Shown here: positions 1 to 10,000 of the stretch, piece after piece
How the letters are laid out: every line of letters starts with the position of its first letter
How positions within the stretch are numbered: the stretch's first letter is position 1
From: Variovorax paradoxus
Lineage (GTDB): Bacteria > Pseudomonadota > Gammaproteobacteria > Burkholderiales > Burkholderiaceae_C
Assembly (NCBI RefSeq): GCF_024734665.1
Contig: NZ_CP102931.1
Location: forward strand, 1,734,001-1,798,000
Reading direction: 5' to 3'
Length of the DNA stretch: 64,000 bases
The notes under the pieces: generated by a model
The model's input: only the letters and a program-made list of their open reading frames with translations
Databases searched by the model: none
What the model was told of the DNA's origin: nothing
Position numbers and translations under genes: made by a program

Positions 1-39
1 CCCCTCTCCCGCAAGCGGGAGAGGGCTGGGGTGAGGGCG
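1..39. repeat. REP-like palindrome, left copy of an inverted pair
   Basis: A GC-rich hairpin (CCTCTCCCGC-aa-GCGGGAGAGG) is followed by a CTGGGGTGAGGG tail. The same unit recurs in opposite orientation about 45 bases downstream, giving a BIME-like pair. Palindromes of this style are widespread intergenic repeats in proteobacteria. Confidence 0.8.
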
Positions 40-82
40 GCGGCGCTGGAACTGGAAGCCTTGCCGTCATGAAGGCCGCTGC

Positions 83-122
83 ACCCTCACCCCAACCCTC
101 TCCCGCAAGCGGGAGAGGGAGC
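83..122. repeat. REP-like palindrome, right copy of an inverted pair
   Basis: Inverted copy of the hairpin at the window start: tail CCCTCACCCCAACC, then the CTCTCCCGC/GCGGGAGAG stem. It overlaps the longest possible reading frame of the downstream ferredoxin gene, so codons upstream of the GTG at 129 are probably repeat and not protein. Confidence 0.8.
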
Positions 123-128
123 AACACA

Positions 129-794
129 GTGCGCGCGGAGCAGGGCGAAACCCTCGCCAAGCAACTCGCCCTTGTCATCGACCTCAACGTCTGCGTCGGC
201 TGCCATGCCTGCGTCACCTCGTGCAAGCAATGGAACACCTCCGGCAGCGCAGGCCCGCTCGCCGACGAGCGCCCCTATGCGGCCAACCCCACCGGCACCT
301 TCTTCAACCGCGTGCAGACCTACGAAGCCGGTGCCTTCCCGGTCACCGAAACCATCCACTTTCCCAAGAGCTGCCTGCACTGCGAAGACCCGCCCTGCGT
401 GCCCGTGTGCCCCACGGGCGCGAGCTACAAGCGCAAGGAAGACGGGATCGTGCTGGTCGACTACGACAAATGCATCGGCTGCAAGTACTGCGCATGGGCC
501 TGCCCCTACGGCGCGCGCGAGCTCGACGAAGAGCGCCAGGTCATGACCAAGTGCACGCTGTGCGTGGACCGCATCTACGACGAGCAACTGCCGAAAGAAG
601 ACCGCAAGCCGGCCTGCGTGAAGGCTTGCCCCACGGGGGCGCGGATCTTCGGCGATGTGAAGGACCCGGACTCCGAAGTGTCGAAGGCCATTCGCGAGCG
701 CGGTGGCTACCAGTTGATGCCTGAGTGGGAAACCAGCCCGGCTAATCAATACCTGCCGCGGCACATCACGCAGGCAACGGACGCGCGGGAGTAG
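129..794 (+). CDS. DmsB-like 4Fe-4S electron-transfer subunit of a molybdopterin oxidoreductase
   Basis: The protein passes electrons between a membrane quinol anchor and a molybdopterin catalytic subunit. From a GTG start (GAGGGA about 9 bases upstream) it has 221 residues. It carries sixteen cysteines in four ferredoxin groups (C22/25/28/32, C82/85/90/94, C115/118/121/125, C142/145/163/167), the DmsB/PhsB/NrfC pattern. An ATG at 69 is in frame, but the extra 20 codons lie inside the REP-like repeat, so I prefer the GTG. The catalytic DmsA-like gene is expected just left of the window. The anchor gene follows after 4 bases, so the two are one operon. The substrate (DMSO, TMAO or other) cannot be told from this sequence. 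Confidence 0.9.
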   Translation: MRAEQGETLAKQLALVIDLNVCVGCHACVTSCKQWNTSGSAGPLADERPYAANPTGTFFNRVQTYEAGAFPVTETIHFPKSCLHCEDPPCVPVCPTGASYKRKEDGIVLVDYDKCIGCKYCAWACPYGARELDEERQVMTKCTLCVDRIYDEQLPKEDRKPACVKACPTGARIFGDVKDPDSEVSKAIRERGGYQLMPEWETSPANQYLPRHITQATDARE

Positions 795-798
795 CCGG

Positions 799-1731
799 AT
801 GCACCCCGCGTTCTCCATTCTTTTCTTCACCACGCTGGCCGGCGCGGCTCAGGGGCTGGTCTTCACGCTCGCACTTGCAGCGCTGTTCGGCCTTGCATTG
901 GCACCCGGCTTCCTGACACTGGCGCTTGGCGTTGCCGAAGTGCTGCTCGCGGCCGGGCTTACCGCATCGTTCATGCACCTGGGCCGCAAGACCCGAGCGT
1001 GGCGCGCGGTGCTGATGTGGCGCACCTCGTGGATGTCGCGCGAGGTGATCGTCCTGCCTGCGTTCATCGCGCTGGTGGGGCTGTGGTGGCTGTCGCTGTG
1101 GCTGGGTATCGGCGCGCCGTGGTCATGGCTGCTGCCCGTGTTGGTGCTGTGCGGTGCGGTCGCGCTCTGGTGCTGCACCGCGATGATCTATGCCTGCCTG
1201 CGCTTCATCGAGGAATGGGCGCATCCACTGACTATCGTCAACTTCACGCTGATCGGGTTGTCGTCGGGGCTGGTGCTGGCCTGTGCGATGGCGGCGCTGG
1301 CTGGCGAGGCGCGCTTCGTGCAGGTCTTCGGGCCGTGTGCATTGGTTGCCACGCTGGCAGCGTGGGCCGCGCGCGTGCAGGCGCTACGGCGCAACGCGGG
1401 CATCCGCCACAAGTCGACGCTGCAGTCGGCCACCGGTATCCGCACGCAGAAGCTGGTTCAGAAGTCGATGGGCATGTCGGCCGGGTCGTTCAACACGCGC
1501 GAGTTCTTTCATGGTGCATCGCTGGCCGCGCTGAAGAACATGAAGCTCGGCTTTCTGCTGCTGGCCTTCGTGTTGCCGGCGTTGCTTTTGGCGTGGGGCC
1601 TTGCGAGTGCCGCGGTGTTGCCGTGGTTGCTCGCCGTACTGGTGCAGGCACCGGGCCTGCTGGCCGAGCGCTGGTTCTTCTTCGCGCAGGCGAAGCACCC
1701 GCAGAACCTGTACTACCAGGTGGTGTCTTAG
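799..1731 (+). CDS. DmsC-like membrane anchor subunit
   Basis: This is a 310-residue, strongly hydrophobic integral membrane protein with about eight transmembrane stretches, the size and profile of the DmsC/DMSO reductase anchor family. In that family it binds quinol and hands electrons to the iron-sulfur subunit. It starts 4 bases after the ferredoxin gene, which supports co-translation and a shared complex. The match is by family pattern and neighbourhood; no catalytic motif is expected in this subunit. Confidence 0.85.
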   Translation: MHPAFSILFFTTLAGAAQGLVFTLALAALFGLALAPGFLTLALGVAEVLLAAGLTASFMHLGRKTRAWRAVLMWRTSWMSREVIVLPAFIALVGLWWLSLWLGIGAPWSWLLPVLVLCGAVALWCCTAMIYACLRFIEEWAHPLTIVNFTLIGLSSGLVLACAMAALAGEARFVQVFGPCALVATLAAWAARVQALRRNAGIRHKSTLQSATGIRTQKLVQKSMGMSAGSFNTREFFHGASLAALKNMKLGFLLLAFVLPALLLAWGLASAAVLPWLLAVLVQAPGLLAERWFFFAQAKHPQNLYYQVVS

Positions 1732-1801
1732 CCTTTGAGGTCCGTCGGCAAGGGTTTGCGTCCATCCCCGGGGCCGCGCGCCCGTGGCACGATCCGCGGC
1801 C

Positions 1802-2707
1802 ATGAACTTCCGTCAATTGCGCTACTTCTGCGAGGTGGCCGACAGCGGCACCCTCGCGCGTGCCGCCGAGCGCCTGTTCGTTGCGCCCACTGCCATCAGC
1901 ATGCAGATCGCGCAGCTCGAGGAAGGGCTGGGAGGGATGCTGTTCGATCGAACCGCCAGGCCCATGAAGCTCACCCCGCTGGGGCTGTTCTTCCTGCCGC
2001 GGGCGCGCGAGTTGCTGGCAAACGGCCAGCGGCTGGAGGAAGAGACCCGCGACGTGGCCAGCGGAAAGAGCGGCTGGCTCGGCATCGGCTTCGTCCGCTC
2101 GCTGCTCAACTCCGTTCTGACGGATGCGGTGCGCGCCTTCCGGCAGAGGCACCCCGATGTAAAGCTCGACTTGGTCGAACTGCTGTCCGAACATCAGCCG
2201 GCGCAGTTGCGCAGCGGGCGCATCCACATCGGGCTGTCGCGCTTCGCAGGGCCGCAGGAGCCGCCTGCGGACCTGCGGCATGAACTGCTCTTCGAAGACC
2301 CGTTCGTCATCGCGCTTCCTGCAGAGCATCGTGCGGCGAAGCGAGGCAAGGTCTCACTGGCCGAACTCTCGGGACTGCCGCTCATCAGCTATCCGAAGGA
2401 TCCGCAGAGTTCCTTTGCACAGCACGTCATCGGGCAGCTTCGTGCGTTGGGCATGCAACCGCGCGTGGGGCACGAGGCCATCGAGATCCACACCGCGCTA
2501 GGGCTCGTTGCGGCGGGGCTGGGCTATGCGGTCGTCGGCGCCTCGGTGGCGCAGCGCGCGCAGAGCGACGTGGCCTTCGTCAGGCTGCCCGCGCTCAAGG
2601 CGCTCACCACGGTTGTGGCCGTGACACGCGTCGACGAAGAAGGCCCGCTGGTCGCCTCCATGCTCACGACGCTGGCGACCGTACGGCAGGCCGCGAAGAA
2701 GCTCTGA
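1802..2707 (+). CDS. LysR-family transcriptional regulator
   Basis: A 301-residue LysR protein beginning MNFRQLRYF, with the N-terminal winged helix-turn-helix (about residues 1-60) and a periplasmic-binding-like effector domain after it. The ATG at 1802 gives the standard N-terminus; an in-frame ATG six codons upstream adds residues atypical for the family. It sits directly before, and in the same direction as, an RraA-like aldolase and a Bug receptor gene. It may control them in response to a carboxylic acid, which is inference. Confidence 0.9.
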   Translation: MNFRQLRYFCEVADSGTLARAAERLFVAPTAISMQIAQLEEGLGGMLFDRTARPMKLTPLGLFFLPRARELLANGQRLEEETRDVASGKSGWLGIGFVRSLLNSVLTDAVRAFRQRHPDVKLDLVELLSEHQPAQLRSGRIHIGLSRFAGPQEPPADLRHELLFEDPFVIALPAEHRAAKRGKVSLAELSGLPLISYPKDPQSSFAQHVIGQLRALGMQPRVGHEAIEIHTALGLVAAGLGYAVVGASVAQRAQSDVAFVRLPALKALTTVVAVTRVDEEGPLVASMLTTLATVRQAAKKL

Positions 2708-2774
2708 AAATCTGAAGTTATCTCCAGAAATCGGCACTGTCGTTCAGGAGTTCATCGGGTGATCATCCGCACCC

Positions 2775-3422
2775 ATGAGACAACAACTGCAGAACGAAGC
2801 GCTTGAAAGCCTGCGCCAACTGGGCGCCGCCACCGTGTACGAAGCGCAGGGCGCTTGCGGCGCGCTCGACAGCGGCCTGAAGCCGCTCGACCCGGCCAGC
2901 CGCCTCGTGGGGCCGGCGCTCACCGTGGACATGCGGCCCGCGGACAACCTCATGCTGCACTACGCGCTGCTCAAGGCGAAGCCGGGCGACGTGCTGGTGG
3001 TCGATGCCAAGGGCTTCATGGAGGCCGGCCCCTGGGGCGACGTGCTGACCGAAGCAGCTATGGCACGGGGCGTGGCGGGGCTCGTGCTCCACGGCGCGGT
3101 GCGCGATGCCGAGGCCATCGTGCGAATGGGCTTTCCGGTGTTCTGTCGCGGACTGTCGATCAAGGGTACCGGCAAGCACCAGCCCGGGCGCCTCAACGTG
3201 CCCGTGTGCATCGGTGACGCGGTGGTCCGGCCGGGAGACATCGTGGTCGGCGACCGCGACGGCCTGGTGATGGTCGAGAGCGATGCCGTTGACCGCGTGC
3301 TGGCGAGCGCGCTGGCTCGCGAGGAAAAGGAAGCGGGCTTTCGCCGCGCGATTGCGAACGGAAGCTCCACCGTGGAACTGCTCGGCCTCGGCGAGACGCT
3401 GCATCGGCTCGGCCTGCATTGA
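2775..3422 (+). CDS. RraA/HMG-aldolase family protein (possible 4-carboxy-4-hydroxy-2-oxoadipate aldolase)
   Basis: This 215-residue protein has the family signature in the middle: a GPWGD loop followed by MARGVAGLVLHGAVRD, which carries the Arg and Asp that bind substrate and divalent metal in class II pyruvate aldolases. Such enzymes cleave 4-carboxy-4-hydroxy-2-oxoadipate or HMG and often decarboxylate oxaloacetate. RraA proper (RNase E inhibitor) is shorter. Position between a LysR regulator and a carboxylate receptor favours a catabolic aldolase, but the substrate is not determined by the sequence. Confidence 0.85.
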   Translation: MRQQLQNEALESLRQLGAATVYEAQGACGALDSGLKPLDPASRLVGPALTVDMRPADNLMLHYALLKAKPGDVLVVDAKGFMEAGPWGDVLTEAAMARGVAGLVLHGAVRDAEAIVRMGFPVFCRGLSIKGTGKHQPGRLNVPVCIGDAVVRPGDIVVGDRDGLVMVESDAVDRVLASALAREEKEAGFRRAIANGSSTVELLGLGETLHRLGLH

Positions 3423-3474
3423 GTGCGGCCGCGTCGCGGCCTGAACAACAAACATCCAAGAAGAGACAAGACCC

Positions 3475-4458
3475 ATGAACAAGCACAAGCGAATCTTCCT
3501 CGGGCTCTGCGCATCCGCCGTCGCGCTGGCCACCACCTTGTCGGCGCCCGCAGCCTTTGCGCAGGCCTACCCGCAGAAGCCAATCCGCCTCATCGTGCCG
3601 TGGCCCGCGGGCGGTGCGAGCGACTCCGTGGGGCGCGCGGTGGCCGAGGCACTGCGCGTGCAACTGGGACAATCCGTCATCGTCGACAACATCGCGGGCG
3701 CGGGCGGCAACATCGGCACGCAGCAGTTCATTCGCCAGCCGCACGATGGCTACACGCTGCTGCTGGCCACGAGCTCGACCAACTCCGCCAATCCCTACCT
3801 CTACAAGCGCACCGGCTTCGACCCGATCAAGGACTTCACGCCGGTCGCGTCGCTGGCCGTCATTCCGAGCGTGATGGTGGTGGCGGCCGCTTCGCCCTAC
3901 AAGACGCCCGCCGACATCGTGAGCGCTGCCAGGGCCAAGCCGGGCTCGCTTTCGTACGGTTCGGGCGGCGTGGGCAATTCGGCGCATCTGGCGGGCGAGC
4001 TCTTCAAGTCGGTGGCTCGCATCGATGCGATTCACGTGCCCTACAAGGGCAGCTCGCCGGCACTGACCGATGTGATGGCGGGGCAAATCGACTACATGCT
4101 CGACACCGGCGCGTACGGGCAGATCAAGGGCGGAAAGATCCGCGCCATCGCCGTGGCTTCTGACAAGCGCCATTCCATGCTGCCGGGCGTGCCGACCTTC
4201 GACGAACTCGGGATCAAGGGCATGCACATGAATGCCTGGTACGGCCTGGCCGCACCCGCAGGCACGCCGAGCGCGGTGGTCGACCGGCTGAACGCCGCAG
4301 TGCAGACGGCTTTCAGGACGGGTGACCTGGGCAAGCGGCTTGCCGACATCGGCGCCGAGGTGCGACCCGGCGATGCCGCAAGCTTTGCCGCGTTCTGGAA
4401 ATCCGAACTCGACCGCTACGCTGGCCTCGTGAAGCTCACGGGTGCATCATTGGACTGA
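3475..4458 (+). CDS. Bug-family (TctC) tripartite tricarboxylate transporter substrate-binding protein
   Basis: A 327-residue periplasmic receptor. It has a Sec signal peptide (residues 1-29, cleavage after AFA) and then the family opening AYPQKPIRLIVPWPAGGASD. Bug proteins bind small carboxylates and are greatly expanded in Burkholderiales, mostly without adjacent TctAB membrane genes, as here. It lies 52 bases after the aldolase gene, and its stop overlaps the ATG of the next small gene, so all three are probably one operon. The ligand is unknown. Confidence 0.9.
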   Translation: MNKHKRIFLGLCASAVALATTLSAPAAFAQAYPQKPIRLIVPWPAGGASDSVGRAVAEALRVQLGQSVIVDNIAGAGGNIGTQQFIRQPHDGYTLLLATSSTNSANPYLYKRTGFDPIKDFTPVASLAVIPSVMVVAAASPYKTPADIVSAARAKPGSLSYGSGGVGNSAHLAGELFKSVARIDAIHVPYKGSSPALTDVMAGQIDYMLDTGAYGQIKGGKIRAIAVASDKRHSMLPGVPTFDELGIKGMHMNAWYGLAAPAGTPSAVVDRLNAAVQTAFRTGDLGKRLADIGAEVRPGDAASFAAFWKSELDRYAGLVKLTGASLD

Positions 4459-4856
4459 TGACTACAACCATTGCATCGCTCGACGCCGAAGACATCGGGA
4501 GAATTGCCGCCGCCTACGAGGCTACGCCCATGTGCGCGCACTGCGCCGTACTGGTCTGCCCGGGTTGGGAGGCGTTTCCGGCTACCGCGGACGAATCGAT
4601 GCTCCAGCGGCTGGGCAAGGTCAAGCCGCTCGGCGACGGGAGCGACGCGACGCTGGACGAGCATCATCCGTCGGGTACAAGCTACTGGTCGCCGGATGCG
4701 CCCATTGCATTGGGTTTTCATCCGTACAACCGCTGCGAGATCTGGGCGTGCAAGGCGTGCGCCAGGCCCTTCCTGCGGTACACCGAATATGGCGGTTACT
4801 ACGAGGAGCGGCGCATCCGGGAGCTCCGGCATGCGTTGTTGTCGGCCGCGGCCTGA
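4458..4856 (+). CDS. Hypothetical protein, cysteine-rich, coupled to the Bug receptor gene
   Basis: I do not recognise this 132-residue cytoplasmic protein. Its start codon overlaps the stop of the upstream receptor gene (TGATG), a strong sign of translational coupling. Two CxxC pairs (near residues 26-29 and 95-98) could bind a metal like a split zinc ribbon. No signal peptide or membrane segment is visible. A role tied to the preceding transport/aldolase operon is possible but unproven. Confidence 0.75.
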   Translation: MTTTIASLDAEDIGRIAAAYEATPMCAHCAVLVCPGWEAFPATADESMLQRLGKVKPLGDGSDATLDEHHPSGTSYWSPDAPIALGFHPYNRCEIWACKACARPFLRYTEYGGYYEERRIRELRHALLSAAA

Positions 4857-4922
4857 GGAAGACTCCAGCTTGCGTCAGTTCGTACTGGCACGTCGTCGGT
4901 CAGGCGGCGTGTTTCATACCGC

Positions 4923-6371
4923 TCACTTCTTCGGATTCTGCATGCGCGCGATGATCTTGGAGGTCTCGTTGCCTTCCTCGCGGCCGTCCGCGTAGCGGCG
5001 CATGTAGTCGAACACCTTGGCTTGCGAAACCTTCACCATCTGGCCGGCGTGCAGGTTCGGCACCTCGACCGGTTCGTTCTTCAGCAGGCCTTCGATGGCG
5101 TCACCGTTCCAGCGCGCGACTTCGACCCACATCCATTCGTTGCTGCCGCTGCGCGTGGTGAAGGGCGCCTTCACGAGGATGTATTCACCGGGCTGCAGGC
5201 CCTTGGTGAAGGCGTCGCGCAGCTTGGGCAACTGCGCGTTGGCTGCCTTGCTGGCGGCGAGCAGTTCGTCGTTGTGCTTGAGCCGCGTGACGCTGTCTTC
5301 GTCGGCACCGAAGACCGAGACCAGCATCGCAGTCTGCTGCGCATAGCGGTCGGGGCCCTTGTAGCGATCGAAGCGGATCTCGTACAGCCGGTTCTGCGGA
5401 TCGCCGCTTTCCCAGGTGCCGTTGACCAGCGAGAGCCTGGCCACCGCTGCGGCATTGGGCTTCAGGTGCGTGAGCTGTGGGTCGCGCGCGGCGGCGTGCT
5501 TGAGTGCGCGCAGGTCCAGGTCGTATTGGCCGGGCTGCGCCAGCGTGGCGCCTTCGACCATCGCCTGCGAGAACATGTTGACGAGGTTGCCCATCGGCCG
5601 GTTGCTCGACCACGAGAAATCGCTCACCACCACGTCGGGCAATCCGAACTTCGACATGCCGAGCGTGATGGCTCGCACGAGGTCGCCGCTGCGGTAGGCA
5701 TGAATGGTCGTGTGCTGCGACATGTCGGGCACGCCGCCGGCCCAGGTGTCGATGCGGCGCTTCTGCCATTCGTCGGGCGCGAAGACCTCGCGCGTTTCTT
5801 CGTCCCATAGAAGGCCGTTGGTGTCGCGCGCGACCTGCAGTGTGAGCTGCAAGGCTTTCTGCATGGCGGCCGAAGACTGCTGCGCCGGGTGCGCGAAATC
5901 GATGATGAGTGCCTTGTCCGCGGTCTGCAGGGCTTCGGCCTGCTCGCGCGAGATGCCGCGGCCGAAGCGCTGCAGCATCTCCATGCTCGGCGCGCGGTAC
6001 TCCTTGAGCACCGTGGTGGTGTTCCAGTTCGCGAAGACCACGGGCTCGGTGGCCGTCGCTGGCGTGGGTGCCGCCTTCAACAGCTTGGGGCCGCCACTGA
6101 GCTTGGCGAGCCGGCTGCGCAACGCGGCCATCGGGTCGGTGGCCGGGGTCTTGGCGTAGTAGATGGCGAACTGGAAGTGGACCGGGCTGGTCTGCAGCGG
6201 CGAGCCTGCGGGCACCGGGGCGCCCGGTACGGCCTTGGCTGCGCTCTGCGCAGTCGCTGGCGCCGCGGTCGCGGTCGGCGTGGCCGCGAAAGCGACGGCA
6301 CCGGCAGAAGAAAGAATCAGCGCGGCGAGCGCGAGGCGGGGGAAGAAGGCGGTCGTCTTTGGTGAGGGCAT
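4923..6371 (-). CDS. Exported DUF2314-domain protein
   Basis: A 482-residue protein with a Sec signal (hydrophobic core followed by an AFA cleavage region and an Ala/Thr/Pro-rich linker). The C-terminal ~90 residues match DUF2314: a WMWVEV segment, a GLLKNEPVEVPNLHAG stretch and a DYMRRY end. The central ~280 residues are unassigned. The ATG at 6371 is chosen because it directly precedes the signal peptide; an upstream in-frame ATG would add 14 polar residues. The function of the domain is unknown. Confidence 0.8.
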   Translation of the reverse strand: MPSPKTTAFFPRLALAALILSSAGAVAFAATPTATAAPATAQSAAKAVPGAPVPAGSPLQTSPVHFQFAIYYAKTPATDPMAALRSRLAKLSGGPKLLKAAPTPATATEPVVFANWNTTTVLKEYRAPSMEMLQRFGRGISREQAEALQTADKALIIDFAHPAQQSSAAMQKALQLTLQVARDTNGLLWDEETREVFAPDEWQKRRIDTWAGGVPDMSQHTTIHAYRSGDLVRAITLGMSKFGLPDVVVSDFSWSSNRPMGNLVNMFSQAMVEGATLAQPGQYDLDLRALKHAAARDPQLTHLKPNAAAVARLSLVNGTWESGDPQNRLYEIRFDRYKGPDRYAQQTAMLVSVFGADEDSVTRLKHNDELLAASKAANAQLPKLRDAFTKGLQPGEYILVKAPFTTRSGSNEWMWVEVARWNGDAIEGLLKNEPVEVPNLHAGQMVKVSQAKVFDYMRRYADGREEGNETSKIIARMQNPKK

Positions 6372-6424
6372 GGTCAGGACGTCTTCGTTGCTGCGGATGC
6401 CGGCATTCTCCACACGGCCCGGCC

Positions 6425-6955
6425 TTAGCTTCGCCGGCCCCCCGTCGCGCGAGGCTTGCCCGGCGTGCCGGGCAGCAGGTGGTCGAGCGGCAGCGCCGTT
6501 TCCGACTTGATCTCGCGCAGCACGATGCTCGAGCGCACGTGCGTCACGCCGGGCAGGCTGAACAGCACCTCATGAAGGAAGCGCTCGTAGTGCTTCATGT
6601 CCGGCACGGTCACGTTGAGGATGTAGTCGGCGGGCCCGGTGGCCGACACGCAGCGAATGATCTGCGGGCTCGCGGCCACGGCCTCTTCGAAGCGCTGCAC
6701 CATCGCCTCGCTGTGCCGGTCGAGGTTCACCTCGGCCACGGCAGACACGTGCAGGCCCACCAGTTCGGGGTCGACCAACGCCGTGTAGCCGCGGATGACG
6801 CCGGCTGTTTCCATGTCTTTGATGCGCTTCCAGCAGGGCGTGGGCGACAGGCCGATGGTGTCTGAAATCTGCTGCACCGTCTGGCGGCCATCATGCTGCA
6901 GTGCAGAAAGAATCTTGAGGCAATGCTCGTCAAGGGAAAGAGAATCGACGTTCAT
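6425..6955 (-). CDS. Lrp/AsnC-family transcriptional regulator
   Basis: This 176-residue regulator has an N-terminal winged helix (DGRQTVQQISDTIGLSPTPCWKRIKDME, split here by description, about residues 22-50) and a C-terminal RAM ligand-binding domain. It is divergently arranged with the indolepyruvate oxidoreductase gene, separated by 92 bases, so it very likely controls that gene in response to an amino acid, and may autoregulate. The AT-rich stretch between the two starts is the probable operator region. Confidence 0.92.
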   Translation of the reverse strand: MNVDSLSLDEHCLKILSALQHDGRQTVQQISDTIGLSPTPCWKRIKDMETAGVIRGYTALVDPELVGLHVSAVAEVNLDRHSEAMVQRFEEAVAASPQIIRCVSATGPADYILNVTVPDMKHYERFLHEVLFSLPGVTHVRSSIVLREIKSETALPLDHLLPGTPGKPRATGGRRS

Positions 6956-7047
6956 GGCAAATTCCGAGAAGATTATTCTTCAAACAAGGGTCTGCGCCAG
7001 TGTATTGAAGAAGCACTTCCCTGGTGTGTCGCAGAACAATTCCCGGC

Positions 7048-10000
7048 ATGAACGCCCCACACGACACAGCCGCACTCAGACGGCCCGGCTACCAACTCTC
7101 CGACAACCTCTGGGCCCCTTCGGGCTCGGTCTTCATCACCGGCACGCAGGCGCTGATACGCGTGCTGGTGATGCAGGGCCGGCGCGACGCGCAACGCGGC
7201 CTGCACACGCAGGGCTTCGTCAGCGGCTATCGCGGCTCGCCGCTGGGCATGGTCGACCAGGCGATCTGGAAGGCCGGTGAGCGGTTCAAGGAAACGGGCA
7301 TCCGCTTTGTGCCAGCCGTCAATGAAGAACTGGCGGCCACGCAGGTGCTGGGCACGCAGCGCGTCGAGTCGGACCCGGAGCGCACCGTCGAAGGCGTGTT
7401 TGCCATGTGGTACGGCAAGGGGCCGGGCGTGGACCGCGCGGGCGATGCGCTCAAGCACGGCAATGCGTATGGCTCGTCGCCGCATGGCGGCGTGCTGGTG
7501 GTGGCGGGCGACGACCACGGCTGCGTGTCGTCGTCGATGCCGCACCAGAGCGACCACGCCTTCATGGCCTGGCGCATGCCGGTGATGCAGCCCTCGTGCG
7601 TGGCCGAGTACCTGGAGTTCGGCCTGTACGGCTACGAGCTGTCGCGCTACTCGGGTGCCTGGGTCGGCATGGCGGCGCTGTCTGAAGTGGTCGAGAGCGC
7701 CGGCACGGTGGACCTGGACGTGATCAACGAGCGCGTCCAGGCCTGGGAAGACGCCGACACCGTGAGCGCCGCTACCGGCCACCACGCGCCGCCTGACGGC
7801 TTGCACTACCGCTGGCCCGATCTGCCGTCGCTGCGCATCGAATCGCGGCTCGAAGACAAGCTCGCGGCCGTGGCCGCCTTCACCAAACGCAACAGCATCG
7901 ACCGCGACGTGATCGTGAGCCCGCACGCGAAGGTGGGCATCGTCACCTGCGGCAAGGCGCATCACGACTTGATGGAAGTGCTGCGCCGGCTCGAACTCTC
8001 TCCGGAACAACTGGCCCGCGCCGGTGTGCGGCTCTACAAGATCGGGCTGAGCTTTCCGGTCGAGCAGACGCGCATCAAGGCCTTTGCACAGGGGCTCGAA
8101 GAGATTCTCATCGTCGAGGAGAAGGGCGCAGTAGTCGAGACGCAGCTGCGCGACATCTTCTACAACGCGCCAGCAGATGCACGGCCCGTGCTCGTGGGCA
8201 AGCACGACCGCGACGGCCAGCCGCTGGTGTCGGCGCTTGGCGAGCTGCGCCCGTCGCGGCTCATAGAGCTGGTCGCGCACTGGCTGGCCGTGCACTTTCC
8301 CGACAACCACGACCTGGGCGACCACCTGCAGCACGTGCGCGACTTCACGCCGCCCGAACTGCTCGGCAACGCAAGCGATGCGGTCAAGCGCGTGCCGTAT
8401 TTCTGCGCAGGCTGCCCGCACAACACCAGCACCAAGGTGCCCGAAGGCTCGACGGCGCGTGCCGGCATCGGCTGCCACTTCATGGCTAACTGGATGGACC
8501 GCAGCACGGCAGGGCTGATCCAGATGGGCGGGGAGGGCGTTGACTGGATCTCGCACGCGATGTTCACGAAGACGCCGCATGTGTTCCAGAACCTGGGCGA
8601 CGGCACGTACTACCACTCGGGCTATCTCGCGATCCGGCAGGCCGTGGCGGCCAAGGCAACGCTCACCTACAAGATCCTGTTCAACGACGCGGTGGCGATG
8701 ACGGGCGGGCAGCCGGTCGATGGCGTCATCAGCGTGGATGCCATCGCGCGGCAGGTCGAGTCCGAAGGAGTGCGGCAGGTCGTCGTCGTCAGTGACGAAA
8801 TCGGCAAGTACGACGACATCAGGGACCGCTTTCCGAAAGGCACCGAGTTCCACGACCGCGCCGCGCTCGACGATGTGCAGCGCCGCCTGCGCGAGATGCC
8901 TGGCGTGACGGTGCTGATCTACGAACAGACCTGCGCGGCCGAGAAGCGTCGCCGCCGCAAGAAGGGCGAGTTGGCCGACCCGCCCAAGCGCCTGTTCATC
9001 AACGAGGCCGTGTGCGAAGGCTGCGGCGACTGCACCGTGCAGAGCAACTGCGTGGCCGTGCTGCCGCACGAAACGCCGATGGGCCGCAAGCGCAAGATCG
9101 ACCAGACCAGCTGCAACAAGGACTACTCCTGCGCCAAGGGCTTCTGCCCCAGCTTCGTGGGCGTGACGGGCGGCAAGCTGCGCCGCAAGAGTGGCGCACT
9201 GGCGGCCGGGCGCGATGCCTTCCTGCATCGGGTGGCTGCATTGCCGCACCCGGCAGAACATGTGTGGACCGGCCCCTACGACCTGCTCGTGACCGGCGTG
9301 GGCGGCACCGGCGTGGTGACGGTCGGCGCGGTGATCGCGATGGCCGCGCATCTGGAAGCCAAGGCTGCGAGCGTGCTCGACTTCATGGGCTTCGCGCAGA
9401 AGGGCGGCTCGGTGCTGAGCTTCGTGCGGCTGGCCGATTCGCGCGAGCGGCTGCACCAGGTGCGCATCGACACGCAACAGGCCGATGCGATCCTGGCTTG
9501 CGATGTGGTCGTGGGTGCGTCAGCCGATGCGCTGCAGACCGTGCGGCACGGGCGCACGCGCGTGCTGGCGAACATCCACGAGATTCCGGTGGCCGAGTCG
9601 TTGCGCAATCCGGATGCGGATCTGCATGTGGACTTGCTGCTGGAGAAGATGCGCTTCGTTGCCGGCGAAGAGCAGGTCGAGATTTTCGATGCGCAAAGCC
9701 TGGCGGAAGAATTCCTGGGCGACACGCTGGCGGCGAACATCGTCGCGACCGGCTACGCATGGCAGCGCGGGCTGGTGCCGCTGAGCCTGGAGGCGCTGAT
9801 GCATGCGATCGAGCTGAACGGCGTGGCGGTGGCGGCCAATCAGTCGGCGTTCTCGCTGGGGCGGCTTGCTGCGGGTGACCCTGCGGCGTTGGATCAGTTG
9901 CGCGCTGCGCCTGTCGATGCGCATGCATCAACGACCGACGAGCGCCCGCTCGAGACGCTGCTCGCCGATGCGCGCAGCCACCTGACCGGCTACCAGAACG

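Noticed and set aside
6973..9477. Long minus-strand open frames opposite the indolepyruvate oxidoreductase and opposite vgrG, rhs, pepN and purF
   Set aside because: Shadow frames typical of high-GC DNA; His/Arg/Ala-rich with no family features, while the opposite strand encodes clear proteins.
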